Part shown: positions 29,306 through 39,928 of the stretch, in pieces
Layout of the letters: every line of letters begins with the position of its first letter
Numbering within the stretch: the first letter of the stretch is position 1
Assembly (NCBI RefSeq): GCF_900143215.1
Contig: NZ_FRDM01000024.1
Span: 1 to 62,969 of the forward strand
DNA from: Geodermatophilus obscurus
GTDB taxonomy: Bacteria > Actinomycetota > Actinomycetes > Mycobacteriales > Geodermatophilaceae
Length of the DNA: 62,969 nucleotides
Direction: 5' to 3'
Notes under the pieces: generated by a model
Databases searched by the model: none
Seen by the model: only the letters and a program-made list of their open reading frames with translations
Told to the model about the DNA's origin: nothing
Position numbers and translations under genes: made by a program

Positions 29306-29347
29306 TTGCAGACCGCAACCAACTAGATGTATGGTTGCGGTCTGCAA
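29306..29347 (+). promoter_or_regulatory. Paired MarR operators over a promoter
   Basis: A 42-bp inverted repeat has perfect 16-bp arms (29306-29321 and 29332-29347). Each arm holds its own palindrome, TTGC-N5-GCAA, at 29306-29318 and 29335-29347, 29 bp centre to centre. A -35-like TTGCAG (29306) and -10-like TATGGT (29330) lie inside it, 18 nt apart. The downstream MarR gene and exporter should be autoregulated from here. Confidence 0.8.
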
Positions 29348-29372
29348 GTACTTCCGCGTGGCGAGGAGCCCC

Positions 29373-29843
29373 GTGCCCATCACCCCCGAGACCCGTGACC
29401 GGCTCACCGCCGGAGTGGGCCGCGTCATCCGCAGCGGACGCCAGCTGGGCGTCCGCGCCGCGGACGCCCTGTACGGCGACCTGCCCGCGTTCGGCTGGGC
29501 GCTGCTGGTGCCCCTGGAGCAGGACGGCGAGCAGCGCTGCAGCGCCCTGGCGGCGCGGGCCGGTGTCGACGTCTCCGTCGCCAGCCGGCAGCTGGCGGCC
29601 CTCGAGCGGGCCGGCTACGTCGAGCGCCGTCCCGACCCGCAGGACGGCCGGGCCAGCCTGGTGCACCTCACCGACGAGGGCGTCCGTGCCCTGGCCGTGA
29701 CCCGCGCCCTGCGCGCCCGGTGGGCGGCCGCCGCACTCGCCGACTGGGGTGAGGACGACGCGCGGCTGCTGTCCGGGCTGCTGGAGCGGCTCGCGACCGA
29801 CCTCGACCGGGCTCCCGCCGTCGTCCACCCCGCCGCCTCGTGA
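29373..29843 (+). CDS. MarR family regulator controlling an adjacent drug exporter
   Basis: The 156-residue protein has a MarR winged helix (CSALAARAGVDVSVASRQLAALERAGYVERRPDPQ-type region, wing DGRASLVHLTDEG). I chose GTG 29373 because GAGGAG ends 4 nt upstream; in-frame ATG 29331 and GTG 29358 lie in or next to the operator and lack a ribosome site. The downstream exporter frame opens before this stop, though its best start is at 29897. A two-box operator precedes the gene, so it probably represses itself and the pump until a drug-like ligand binds. Confidence 0.9.
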   Translation: MPITPETRDRLTAGVGRVIRSGRQLGVRAADALYGDLPAFGWALLVPLEQDGEQRCSALAARAGVDVSVASRQLAALERAGYVERRPDPQDGRASLVHLTDEGVRALAVTRALRARWAAAALADWGEDDARLLSGLLERLATDLDRAPAVVHPAAS

Positions 29844-29896
29844 CCCGCGGCCACCTCGCGCCACCCACCCACCGCACCAGCCAGTCCAGGAGAACC

Positions 29897-31546
29897 GTGG
29901 CCACCACCGCCCGCGACGACCGCACCGCGGCCGTCGCCACCCCGGCGCCCGCCGGCATCCCCCTCGGCGATGTCCCCCTCGGCGATGTCCCCCTCAGCGA
30001 TGTCGCCCCTGCGGAGCAGCCGGGGCGGATGACCCACCGCCAGATCCTCTCGGCACTGTCCGGGATGTTGCTGGCGATGTTCGTGGCGTTCCTGTCCTCG
30101 ACGGTCGTGTCGAACGCCCTGCCGACGATCATCACCGAGCTGCGCGGCACGCAGGGCCAGTACACCTGGGTGGTCACCGCGACGTTGCTGGCCTCGACGG
30201 CCTCGACCCCGATCTGGGGCAAGCTCTCCGACCTCTACAGCAAGAAGCTGCTGATCCAGCTCTCGATCGTGGTGTTCATCGTCGGCTCGATGCTGGCGGG
30301 CCTCGCCCAGTCGGTCGAGACGCTGATCGCCTGGCGGGTGCTGCAGGGCCTCGGACTCGGCGGTATCCAGGCGCTCGTGCAGATCGCGATGGCCGCGATG
30401 ATCAGCCCGCGCGAGCGGGGCCGGTACTCCGGTCTCATCGGCGCCGTCATGGCGGTGGCCACGGTCGGTGGCCCGCTGATCGGCGGACTGCTCGTCGACA
30501 CCAGCTGGCTGGGCTGGCGCTGGTGCTTCTACGTCGGCGTCCCCTTCGCCGCGGTCGCGCTGGTGCTGCTGCAGCGCACGCTGCACCTGCCGGTGACCCG
30601 GCGCGCCGTGCGCATCGACTACCTGGGGGCCGCCTTCCTCTCCGCCGGCGTCTCCGCGCTGCTCATCTGGGTCACCCTGGCCGGCGGCACCTTCGCGTGG
30701 GCGTCCACCGAGACGGCGCTGTTCGTCGGGGGCGGGCTGCTGGCCGTCGTCGCGTTCGTGGTCACCGAGCTGCGCGCGCCCGAGCCGATCGTCCCGCTGC
30801 GGCTGTTCCGCGACCGGACGACGACGCTGTCGATCCTGGCCAGCATCGCGATCGGTGTGGCGATGTTCGGGTCGTCGGTCTTCCTCGGCCAGTACCTGCA
30901 GATCTCCCGCGGCTACTCGCCGACCGCCGCGGGCCTGCTGACCCTCCCGATGGTGGGCGGGCTGCTGCTCTCCTCGACCGTGTCCGGCATCCTCATCAGC
31001 CGCTCCGGGCGCTGGAAGGGCTACCTGGTCGCGGGGTCGCTGCTCGTCGTCCTCGGCTTCGCGCTGCTCGGCACGGTCGACCACGAGACGGACATGGTGC
31101 TGCTCGGCGCCTTCCTGTTCGTCCTCGGCGTCGGCATCGGCATGACCATGCAGAACCTGGTCCTCGCCGTGCAGAACACCGTCGCCGCCCGCGACCTGGG
31201 CGCGGCGAGCTCGGCCGTGGCCTTCTTCCGCAGCCTCGGCGGCACCATCGGCGTCGCCGTCCTCGGGGCCGTGCTCGACTCCCGCGTCGGCGAGCTCACC
31301 GCGCAGGGCCTGGCCGGGGTGCCGGGCGCCGGGCAGGGCTCCGGTGGGGCCGGCCTGGCCGACCTCGCGGACGCGCCGCCCGCGGTCCGGGCGCTGATCG
31401 CGGCTGCGTACGGGGACGCGACCGGGCGGATCTTCGCCGTCTCGGCCGTGGTCGCGGTGGTGGCGGTCGTGACCATCGCCTTCATCCGCGAGGTGGCCCT
31501 GCGGACCGAGAGCGGCGACGAGCGGCTGCAGACCGAGTCCGCCTGA
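29897..31546 (+). CDS. MFS multidrug exporter, EmrB/QacA (DHA2) family
   Basis: A 549-residue protein with about 14 predicted membrane helices. Typical features are the motif FLSSTVVSNALPTII in helix 1 and motif A after helix 2 (TPIWGKLSDLYSKK), then AWRVLQGLGLGGIQALVQ and SPRERGRYSGLIGAVMAVATVGGPLIGG (motif C). GTG 29897 has AGGAG just upstream. The N-terminal tail carries a GDVPL repeat encoded by three 15-bp units (about 29963-30007). Probably under the MarR regulator upstream; substrate unknown. Confidence 0.9.
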   Translation: MATTARDDRTAAVATPAPAGIPLGDVPLGDVPLSDVAPAEQPGRMTHRQILSALSGMLLAMFVAFLSSTVVSNALPTIITELRGTQGQYTWVVTATLLASTASTPIWGKLSDLYSKKLLIQLSIVVFIVGSMLAGLAQSVETLIAWRVLQGLGLGGIQALVQIAMAAMISPRERGRYSGLIGAVMAVATVGGPLIGGLLVDTSWLGWRWCFYVGVPFAAVALVLLQRTLHLPVTRRAVRIDYLGAAFLSAGVSALLIWVTLAGGTFAWASTETALFVGGGLLAVVAFVVTELRAPEPIVPLRLFRDRTTTLSILASIAIGVAMFGSSVFLGQYLQISRGYSPTAAGLLTLPMVGGLLLSSTVSGILISRSGRWKGYLVAGSLLVVLGFALLGTVDHETDMVLLGAFLFVLGVGIGMTMQNLVLAVQNTVAARDLGAASSAVAFFRSLGGTIGVAVLGAVLDSRVGELTAQGLAGVPGAGQGSGGAGLADLADAPPAVRALIAAAYGDATGRIFAVSAVVAVVAVVTIAFIREVALRTESGDERLQTESA

Positions 31547-31590
31547 GCGCCCGGTCGATCCGCTGGGGCGAGTCGCTCGCCGCCGCGGGC

Positions 31591-31596
31591 TACGGT
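31591..31596 (+). promoter_or_regulatory. -10 box of the diacylglycerol-kinase-like gene (leaderless)
   Basis: TACGGT lies 6 nt before the GTG at 31603 with no ribosome site between, giving a leaderless transcript. Confidence 0.45.
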
Positions 31597-31602
31597 GCGC
31601 CG

Positions 31603-32529
31603 GTGAGCGACGCGTCCCGGCTGCTGCTGGTGGTCAACCGCGCGGCCGGCACGGCCGGGGACGACGCGGTCGAGGCCGCGGTCCGGACGCTGCGCGCGGG
31701 CGCCGACGTCGAAGTGGTCGCGACGGGGTCGGCGGCCGAGCTGGACGCCGCGGTCGCCGCCCGGGACGGACGCCGGCTGGTCGTGCTGGGGGGCGACGGC
31801 TCGGTGCACGCCGTGGCGCGGGCCCTGGACCGGGCCGGCGCGCTGGACCCCGCCGATCCGGTGGGCATCGTGGCCCGCGGCACCGGCAACGACCTCGCGC
31901 GGACCCTGGGGCTGCCCCTGGACCCGGAGGAGGGGGCGGCCGTCGTCCTCGCCGGCCGGCCCCGGCCGCTGGACCTGCTGGACGACGACGCCGGGGGGCT
32001 GGTGGTCAACGCGGTGCACGCCGGGGTCGGGGCGCGGGCCGGGGCCCAGGCCGACCGGCTCAAGGAGCGGCTCGGCGTGGCCGCCTACCCTGTGGGTGCG
32101 GCGCTGGCGGGGGTGAGCAGCCCCGGCTGGCTGCTGCGGGTCGAGGTCGACGGCCGGGTCGCGACGCACCCCTCCGAGGGTTGGGCGGCCGACGGCACGT
32201 GCGACGTGCTCATGCTCGGCGTCTGCACAGGCCGTTCCATCGGCGGCGGGACGCCGCTGGCCCCGCAGGCCGAGCCGGACGACGGGCTGGCCGACGTGGT
32301 GGTCGCGATCGCGACCGGGCCGGTCGCCCGCGCCGCCTTCGCAGCGGCGCTGACCAGCGGCGACCACGTCGACCGGCCCGACGTCCTGGTGCTGCGGGGA
32401 CGCCAGGTGTCGGTCGCCGGGGGGCCGGTCGACCTCGACGCGGACGGCGAGGTCGAGGAGGGCGTCCTGGCCCGGACCTGGCGGGTGCGGCGGCACGGCT
32501 GGTCGGTGCTCGCGCCGCCGCACCGGTGA
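31603..32529 (+). CDS. Diacylglycerol kinase family lipid kinase
   Basis: The 308-residue protein has the DAGK catalytic fold: LLLVVNRAAGTAG at the N-terminus, the nucleotide-binding VVLGGDGSVHAVARAL and the GIVARGTGNDLARTLGLP motif. The C-terminal domain matches YegS/DgkB types (DDGLADVVV, then DADGE in PVDLDADGEV). It should phosphorylate a lipid such as diacylglycerol or a related alcohol at the membrane face; the exact substrate is not evident. GTG 31603 is chosen because a -10 box lies 6 nt upstream. Confidence 0.88.
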   Translation: MSDASRLLLVVNRAAGTAGDDAVEAAVRTLRAGADVEVVATGSAAELDAAVAARDGRRLVVLGGDGSVHAVARALDRAGALDPADPVGIVARGTGNDLARTLGLPLDPEEGAAVVLAGRPRPLDLLDDDAGGLVVNAVHAGVGARAGAQADRLKERLGVAAYPVGAALAGVSSPGWLLRVEVDGRVATHPSEGWAADGTCDVLMLGVCTGRSIGGGTPLAPQAEPDDGLADVVVAIATGPVARAAFAAALTSGDHVDRPDVLVLRGRQVSVAGGPVDLDADGEVEEGVLARTWRVRRHGWSVLAPPHR

Positions 32530-32543
32530 CCGACCGGAACGGC

Positions 32544-32622
32544 TCCCGTGGTGACGTGCTGGAACGGCCACCCTCCAGGGCCCCGCGCCGAGCCAGCGAG
32601 GTGTGGGGGAAGGGTGGTCCTT
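32544..32622. repeat. Stop-codon-adjacent GC-rich repeat, copy 4
   Basis: On the minus strand it begins AAGGACCACCCTTCC directly after the TAG of the ohr-like gene and ends GCCGTTCCAGCACG, 15 nt from the convergent kinase-like gene. Probable shared terminator. Confidence 0.7.
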
Positions 32623-33063
32623 CTACTGCTCGAGCGCGGCGTCCAGGCTCATCTCGTCGACCCCGGCCAGCGCCTTGCTCACCGGGCAGCCGGTCTTGGC
32701 CGCCTGCGCGGCCTGCTCGAACCCGGCGGCATCGAGGCCCTCGACCTCACCGCGGACGGTGATCGCGATCTTCGTGATGTGCGGCCCGCCGTCCTTCTGG
32801 CCCAGCGTGACGTCGACGGAGACCTCCAGGGACTGCGGGGTGCCGCCGGCCTTGCCGATCTCGTTGGACAGCGCCATCGCGAAGCAGGACGAGTGCGCCG
32901 CCGCGATGAGCTCCTCGGGGCTGGTGGTGCCGTCGGCCTCCTCGGCCGCGCGCTTGGGGAACGACACCTCGTAGGTGCCGACCTTCGAGCTGGACAGCTC
33001 GACCTGGCCGGATCCCTCCTGCAGGGTGCCGTTCCAGGCGGTGCGAGCGGTACGGGTGGGCAT
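32623..33063 (-). CDS. OsmC/Ohr family peroxiredoxin
   Basis: The 146-residue protein reduces organic hydroperoxides with a cysteine pair: C60 (AAHSSCFAMALS) and C126 (TGCPVSKAL), both in the family's fixed positions. Sequence style (EADGTTSPEELIAAAHSSCF, and MPTRTARTAWNGTL at the start) is closer to OsmC than to strict Ohr. ohrR lies just upstream in the same direction, separated by a repeat element; this suggests control by OhrR, though the pair may be transcribed separately. Confidence 0.93.
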   Translation of the reverse strand: MPTRTARTAWNGTLQEGSGQVELSSSKVGTYEVSFPKRAAEEADGTTSPEELIAAAHSSCFAMALSNEIGKAGGTPQSLEVSVDVTLGQKDGGPHITKIAITVRGEVEGLDAAGFEQAAQAAKTGCPVSKALAGVDEMSLDAALEQ

Positions 33064-33084
33064 GCGATCTCCTCGTCTATGCGG

Positions 33085-33151
33085 GTACGGCGGCCCCGCT
33101 GCAGGGTCCCGCCGCGAGCTTGCGAGTGGTGGGGGGCAGGGGGGTCCTTCT
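33085..33151. repeat. Stop-codon-adjacent GC-rich repeat, copy 5
   Basis: The cleanest copy: on the minus strand AGAAGGACCCCCCTGCCCCC follows the TGA of ohrR at once, then CTCGCAAGCTCGCGGCGGG, then CCCTGCAGCGGGGCC. It separates ohrR from the OsmC gene. Confidence 0.8.
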
Positions 33152-33595
33152 TCAGTTGGTGGTGACCCGCTCGGTGATCAGGTTCAGCTTGGCCTTGAGG
33201 TCGGCGAACTCGGCGCGGTCCAGGTCGAGCGCGCAGATGATCTCCCCGGAGATGGCGTCGGCCTTCTCCCGCAGCTCCCGGCCGGCGTCGGTCAGCGCGA
33301 TGGCGACCGAGCGCTCGTCCTCCACCCGGCGGTGGCGGGTGACCAGGCCCGCGGTGGTGAGCCGCTTGAGCAGCGGGGACAGCGTGCCGCTGTCCAGCGA
33401 GAGGCGGGCGCCCAGTTGACCGACGGTCTGGTTGTCCTCCTCCCACAGCAGCATCATCACGAGGTACTGCGGATAGGTGAGTCCGATGGCGTCGAGCAGC
33501 GGGCGGTAGCGCGCGGTCATCGCCCGGGAGGCGGCGTAGAGCGCGAAGCACAGCTGGTCCTCGAGGACCGCGCTCGGAGCCGGGAGACGCGTCAT
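33152..33595 (-). CDS. ohrR: OhrR-type organic-peroxide-sensing MarR repressor
   Basis: The 147-residue protein keeps the OhrR sensing cysteine C16 and nearby tyrosine in EDQLCFALYAASRAMTARY. The winged helix includes GLTYPQYLVMMLLWEED, VGQLGARLSLDSGTLSPLLKRL and DERSVAIALTDAGREL, all family-typical. Peroxide oxidation of C16 releases DNA in known OhrR proteins. The target is probably the adjacent OsmC/Ohr gene. I did not find a convincing OhrR palindrome in the short gaps around it. Confidence 0.92.
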   Translation of the reverse strand: MTRLPAPSAVLEDQLCFALYAASRAMTARYRPLLDAIGLTYPQYLVMMLLWEEDNQTVGQLGARLSLDSGTLSPLLKRLTTAGLVTRHRRVEDERSVAIALTDAGRELREKADAISGEIICALDLDRAEFADLKAKLNLITERVTTN

Positions 33596-33699
33596 TCCTC
33601 AGATCCTAGGCCCCCGGCTCCCGGGCGACCGGGGGTTGCCGCTCGACGTGCCCCACACTGGCGCTGAGGCCACGTCCCGCACGGCCTGGACACAGCAGG

Positions 33700-33732
33700 G
33701 TTGAGCGGAACAGACTCAACCCTGCGGTCGTT
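33700..33732 (+). promoter_or_regulatory. clpB control region: HAIR operator overlapping a SigR/SigH-type promoter
   Basis: GTTGAGC-N7-ACTCAAC (33700-33720) is a near-perfect HAIR box within a longer inverted repeat (33697-33726). GGAAC (33707-33711) and GTT (33730-33732), exactly 18 nt apart, form a SigR/SigH-type promoter whose -35 lies inside the HAIR box. HspR binding would therefore block this promoter directly. Confidence 0.8.
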
Positions 33733-33796
33733 GGACATCTCGAGACCAGCCGGCCGGCGTGCCCGGCCCCACCCGAGAGGACCGTCCCCACAGACC

Positions 33797-36382
<2,586 letters not shown>

Positions 36383-36478
36383 GGGAGGACCCCCCTGCCC
36401 CCACCTCCCGCTGTCCCCCGCGAGCGGGAGGTGCTCCCAGCTCGGGGCGGGTCCCTGCAGGAGGGCCGTTCCAGTGCG
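36383..36478. repeat. Stop-codon-adjacent GC-rich repeat, copy 6
   Basis: GGGAGGACCCCCCTGCCCCC begins right after the clpB TGA; it continues with a CTCCCGC/GCGGGAG hairpin and ends GGCCGTTCCAG. Orientation matches that of the gene it follows. Confidence 0.75.
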
Positions 36479-36479
36479 T

Positions 36480-36519
36480 CACCGGGCCCGCCGTCCCAGC
36501 CGGGACGGCGGGCCCGGTG
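36480..36519 (+). terminator. Terminator of clpB
   Basis: Perfect 18-bp arms (36480-36497, 36502-36519) with an AGCC tetraloop, just after the repeat element. No U-tract. Confidence 0.85.
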
Positions 36520-36622
36520 CCGTCTCCATCGATCAGGTCTCGATCGCCGTCCGGCCCTGGCCGGTGTGGGCGGGGTGGGTGATCATCGCGGCAGGGACTC
36601 GACGGCGAGCAGGGAGTGCGCG

Positions 36623-37324
36623 ATGACGTCAGGGCAGGGCGGTCAGGACCCCCAGCAGGGGTGGCAGCCGCCGCAGGACCAGCCGGGCTGGCAGGCGCCG
36701 CCCCAGCAGGGCTGGCAGAACCCGCCGCCGCAGCAGCAGGGGTGGCAGAACCCGCCGCCCCAGCAGGGCTGGCAGGACCCCCAGCAGGGCTGGCAGGGGC
36801 AGCCGCCGTACGGCTACGCCGCCGCCCCGTCGGCGCCCGGTTCCCACTTCTCACCGGAGGCGCCGGAGCGGCCGACGACGGTGCGGGTCGGCGTCGGGGC
36901 CTTCATGGCCACGCTCATCCTGGGCCTCATCGGCTCGCTGGTGCAGTTCTCCGGCCTCGAGGACCTCGTCGCCCAGGAGGTGGCCAGGGCGAGCGACCCG
37001 GTGATCACCGAGGACGTCATCCGGGCCGGCCTGGTCATCGGCGTCGTGATCGGGCTGCTGCTGGTCGCCCTCGAGGCCCTGTTCATCTGGTTCGCCTGGA
37101 AGGGCCGCAACTGGGCGCGGATCGTGCTCATCGTGCTGGGCGGGCTCGGCGCCGTCTTCGGCCTGGCCGGCCTGGGCGCGGCCACGGCCAGCACCGGCTT
37201 CCTCGACTCGCTGTCGGTCATCTCGTTGCTGCTGACGATCGTCGGCGTCGTCGCGTTGGCGCTGCGGCCGTCCAGCGAGTGGTACCGGGCGATGACCGCC
37301 CGCCGGCAGGCCGGACTGCGCTGA
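36623..37324 (+). CDS. Membrane protein with Pro/Gln/Trp-rich N-terminal repeats
   Basis: The 233-residue protein opens with a disordered segment of about 70 residues built from GWQNPPPQQ-like repeats, then has four hydrophobic helices: about 90-110, 137-160, 168-190 and 195-215. The layout resembles actinobacterial membrane proteins with Pro/Gln-rich tails that may mediate protein contacts; no enzyme motif is present. Function unknown. ATG 36623 follows CAGGGAG. The DNA repeats (cagcagggctggcag-like, about 36655-36800) are prone to length change. Confidence 0.75.
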   Translation: MTSGQGGQDPQQGWQPPQDQPGWQAPPQQGWQNPPPQQQGWQNPPPQQGWQDPQQGWQGQPPYGYAAAPSAPGSHFSPEAPERPTTVRVGVGAFMATLILGLIGSLVQFSGLEDLVAQEVARASDPVITEDVIRAGLVIGVVIGLLLVALEALFIWFAWKGRNWARIVLIVLGGLGAVFGLAGLGAATASTGFLDSLSVISLLLTIVGVVALALRPSSEWYRAMTARRQAGLR

Positions 37325-37389
37325 CCGCTCGTTACGGAGTTGTGATCGGGAGGATGAACCCATAGGGCGGCTGGTCACGAAGACCAGTC

Positions 37390-39027
37390 GTGACCACCAC
37401 CGAGCAGCCGCCGGCGACCGGGCAGGGCGGCGGGCGCCGTCCGCTCGCCGCCGGCGCCGGGCTGCTCTCCGCCGGGGTCGCGCTGGGCGCAGCCGAGCTC
37501 GTCGCCGGCCTGATCGGCCCGCAGTCCTCGCCGGTCGTCGCCGTCGGCGACACGGTCATCACCCTGGTCCCCGAGCCGGTCAAGGCCTTCGCGATCGCGA
37601 CCTTCGGTGAGAACGACAAGACCGCCCTCGTCGTCGGCACGCTGGTCGTTCTGGCCCTCTACGCCGCGGTCCTGGGCGTCCTGGCGCTGCGCCACCGGAC
37701 GGTCGGGGTGGCCGGCGTCGCGCTGTTCGGCGTGGTCGGCGCGGCCGCGGCCGTCACCGGTCCCGCCGGCGGCCCGCTCGACGCGCTGCCCGCGCTGGCC
37801 GGCGCGCTGGCGGGGGTCGCCGCGCTGCTGGCGCTCCTGGCCCCGCTCACCGTGCCGACGGCGGGTGCCGCGCACCCCCGTCCCGGCGACCGGACGCCGC
37901 CGGCCGAGCGTCTGCGGACGTCCCTCGGCGCCGGTGACCGCAAGGGCGCCGGGCTCGACCGCCGCCGCTTCTTCCTCATCGGCGCTGCCGCCGCGGGCGC
38001 CGCCGTCGTCACCGGGGGCGCCGGCCGCCTGCTGCTGCGCCGGTTCCACGTCGGCGAGGCGCGGGCCGACCTCGTCCTCCCGGCCCCGGCCTCCCCGGCG
38101 GCGGCCCTGCCGGCCGGCGCCGACCTCGCCGAGCGGATCGTCGGCCTGACCCCGCTGTTCACGCCCAACCGCGAGTTCTACCGGGTGGACACCGCGATCA
38201 CGGTGCCGCAGATCAGTCCGGCGGACCACCGGCTGTCACTGACCGGGATGTTCGACACCCCGCGCAGCTACACGCTCGACGACCTGCTCGGCCGCTCCGA
38301 CGTCATCGAGCGCGACATCACCCTGACCTGCGTCTCCAACACGGTCGGCGGCCGGCTGGCCGGCACCGCGCGCTGGCTCGGGATCCCGCTGGGGGCCTTG
38401 CTCCGCGAGAACGGCATCCGGCCCGGCTCCGACCAGCTGGTCTGCCGCTCGGCCGACGGGATGACCATCGGCGCCCCCACGCGCTCGGCGCTCGAGGTCG
38501 AGGACGCGATGATCGCGTTCGGGATGAACGGTGAGCCGCTCCCGGTGGAGCACGGCTTCCCGATGCGGATGGTCATCCCGGGCCTCTACGGCTACGTGTC
38601 GGCCTGCAAGTGGCTGAGGGGCATCGAGGCCTCCACCTACGACGCGTTCGACGCCTACTGGACCCAGCGCGACTGGGCCGCGCAGGCGCCGGTCAAGATC
38701 GCCTCCCGCATCGACACCCCGGCGCCGCTGCGCCGCTTCCCGGCCGGTCGCCGTGCGATCGCCGGAGTGGCCTGGGCGCAGACCCGCGGCATCGGCGCCG
38801 TCGAGGTCCGGGTCGACGACGGACCGTGGCTGCCGGCGCGGCTCTCCCCGCAGGTGGACGCCGACCTGTGGCGGCAGTGGGTGCTGCCCCACGACTTCGC
38901 CCCCGGCTCGTACCAGCTCACCGTCCGCGCGACCAGCGCCGAGGGCGAGGTGCAGACCGCGGAGCGCGCCGAGCCGTTCCCCGATGGGTCGAGCGGACTG
39001 CACTCCATCCGGGTCAACGCGACCTGA
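37390..39027 (+). CDS. Membrane-anchored molybdopterin-dependent oxidoreductase (sulfite-oxidase family)
   Basis: The 545-residue protein has about four N-terminal membrane helices (15-165), then a positively charged stretch DRRRFF and a fifth hydrophobic segment, followed by the SUOX-type molybdopterin domain. The molybdenum-ligand Cys is C314 in DITLTCVSNTVGG; further family motifs are TARWLGIPLGALL, HGFPMRMVIPGLYGY and KWLRGIEAS. A C-terminal Ig-like dimerisation domain follows. GTG 37390 is the first start. The catalytic domain is expected outside the membrane; the RR-F-F motif resembles a Tat-like signal, which is unusual this far into a protein. Substrate unknown. Confidence 0.88.
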   Translation: MTTTEQPPATGQGGGRRPLAAGAGLLSAGVALGAAELVAGLIGPQSSPVVAVGDTVITLVPEPVKAFAIATFGENDKTALVVGTLVVLALYAAVLGVLALRHRTVGVAGVALFGVVGAAAAVTGPAGGPLDALPALAGALAGVAALLALLAPLTVPTAGAAHPRPGDRTPPAERLRTSLGAGDRKGAGLDRRRFFLIGAAAAGAAVVTGGAGRLLLRRFHVGEARADLVLPAPASPAAALPAGADLAERIVGLTPLFTPNREFYRVDTAITVPQISPADHRLSLTGMFDTPRSYTLDDLLGRSDVIERDITLTCVSNTVGGRLAGTARWLGIPLGALLRENGIRPGSDQLVCRSADGMTIGAPTRSALEVEDAMIAFGMNGEPLPVEHGFPMRMVIPGLYGYVSACKWLRGIEASTYDAFDAYWTQRDWAAQAPVKIASRIDTPAPLRRFPAGRRAIAGVAWAQTRGIGAVEVRVDDGPWLPARLSPQVDADLWRQWVLPHDFAPGSYQLTVRATSAEGEVQTAERAEPFPDGSSGLHSIRVNAT

Positions 39028-39069
39028 GCCACCCCACAGCTCGTCTCGGCCGCCGGCCGCAGGCGTGGT

Positions 39070-39090
39070 CCGCGACCCCCCGGGTCGCGG
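39070..39090 (+). terminator. Hairpin between the oxidoreductase and fasciclin genes
   Basis: CCGCGACCC (39070-39078) pairs with GGGTCGCGG (39082-39090). It may attenuate read-through into the fasciclin gene 34 nt downstream. Confidence 0.4.
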
Positions 39091-39123
39091 GCCGGACCCC
39101 GCACGACGACCAAGGAGATCCCC

Positions 39124-39789
39124 GTGAAGGGCACCCTCACCCGCACCGCCGTACTGGTCACCGCCGCCGGCACGGCCATCACGCTGAGCGCCTGTGGCGC
39201 CGAGGACACCGCCTCGGACGCCGCCGCCGACACCGGCTCCAGCAGCTCGTCCCCGGCCGCGCCGGAGACCAGCACGCCGATGGGCACCGACACGGCCACC
39301 GCCGAGCCGTTCGGCGAGGGCTGCACCGCGGTCCCGGCCGACGGTGAGGGCAGCTTTACCGGCATGACCGACGACCCGGTGGCCACCGCGGCCAGCAACA
39401 ACCCGGTGCTGTCCACGCTGGTGCAGGCCGTTCTGCAGGCCAACCTGGTCGACGCCCTGAACACCGCGGAGGACGTCACCGTGATCGCCCCGGCCAACGC
39501 GGCGTTCGAGGCCGTTCCGCCGGACGCGCTGCAGGCGGTGCTGGCCGACAACACCCAGCTCACCGCCATCCTGACCCACCACGTCATCGAGGGTCGGCTG
39601 GCCCCCGACGAGCTGGCCGGCACGCACACGACCCTCAACGGCGACGAGGTGACCATCGAGGGCTCCGGTGCGGACTTCACCGTCGCCCAGACCGTGACCG
39701 GCACCCCGGCCTCGGTCATCTGCGGCAACGTCCAGACGGCGAACGCCACCGTCTACATCGCCGACCAGGTGCTCGCTCCGGCCATGTGA
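39124..39789 (+). CDS. Fasciclin-domain lipoprotein (MPT70/MPT83-like)
   Basis: A 221-residue lipoprotein: signal peptide with lipobox LSAC (Cys at about 24), a Ser/Thr/Ala linker, then one FAS1 domain (about 70-220) with the typical DVTVIAPANAAFEAVP and ILTHHVIEGRLAPDEL segments. Related mycobacterial antigens MPT70 and MPT83 are surface adhesins. GTG 39124 follows AAGGAGA. A close paralogue lies next to it (same EGRLAP/AGRLAP and ELAGTHTTL motifs), so tandem duplication is likely. Confidence 0.92.
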   Translation: MKGTLTRTAVLVTAAGTAITLSACGAEDTASDAAADTGSSSSSPAAPETSTPMGTDTATAEPFGEGCTAVPADGEGSFTGMTDDPVATAASNNPVLSTLVQAVLQANLVDALNTAEDVTVIAPANAAFEAVPPDALQAVLADNTQLTAILTHHVIEGRLAPDELAGTHTTLNGDEVTIEGSGADFTVAQTVTGTPASVICGNVQTANATVYIADQVLAPAM

Positions 39790-39928
39790 TCGACCGCTGA
39801 CGGCGGGCCGTCGTCCTCACGGACGGCGGCCTGCGGTCATGTGCCGGATTGCAGCCGCGCCGTTACGTGCTGTGGTGGCTCGCGCCGGGGATGATGGCGG
39901 GCGCCCCCGACGAAGGAGCCCCGCCCCC

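Noticed and set aside
33064..33151. OhrR operator between ohrR and the OsmC gene
   Set aside because: The gap is filled by a stop-codon-adjacent repeat, and no AT-rich OhrR-type palindrome is visible.
36655..36800. Possible non-coding repeat array
   Set aside because: The units encode GWQNPPPQQ-like repeats in frame within a membrane protein.
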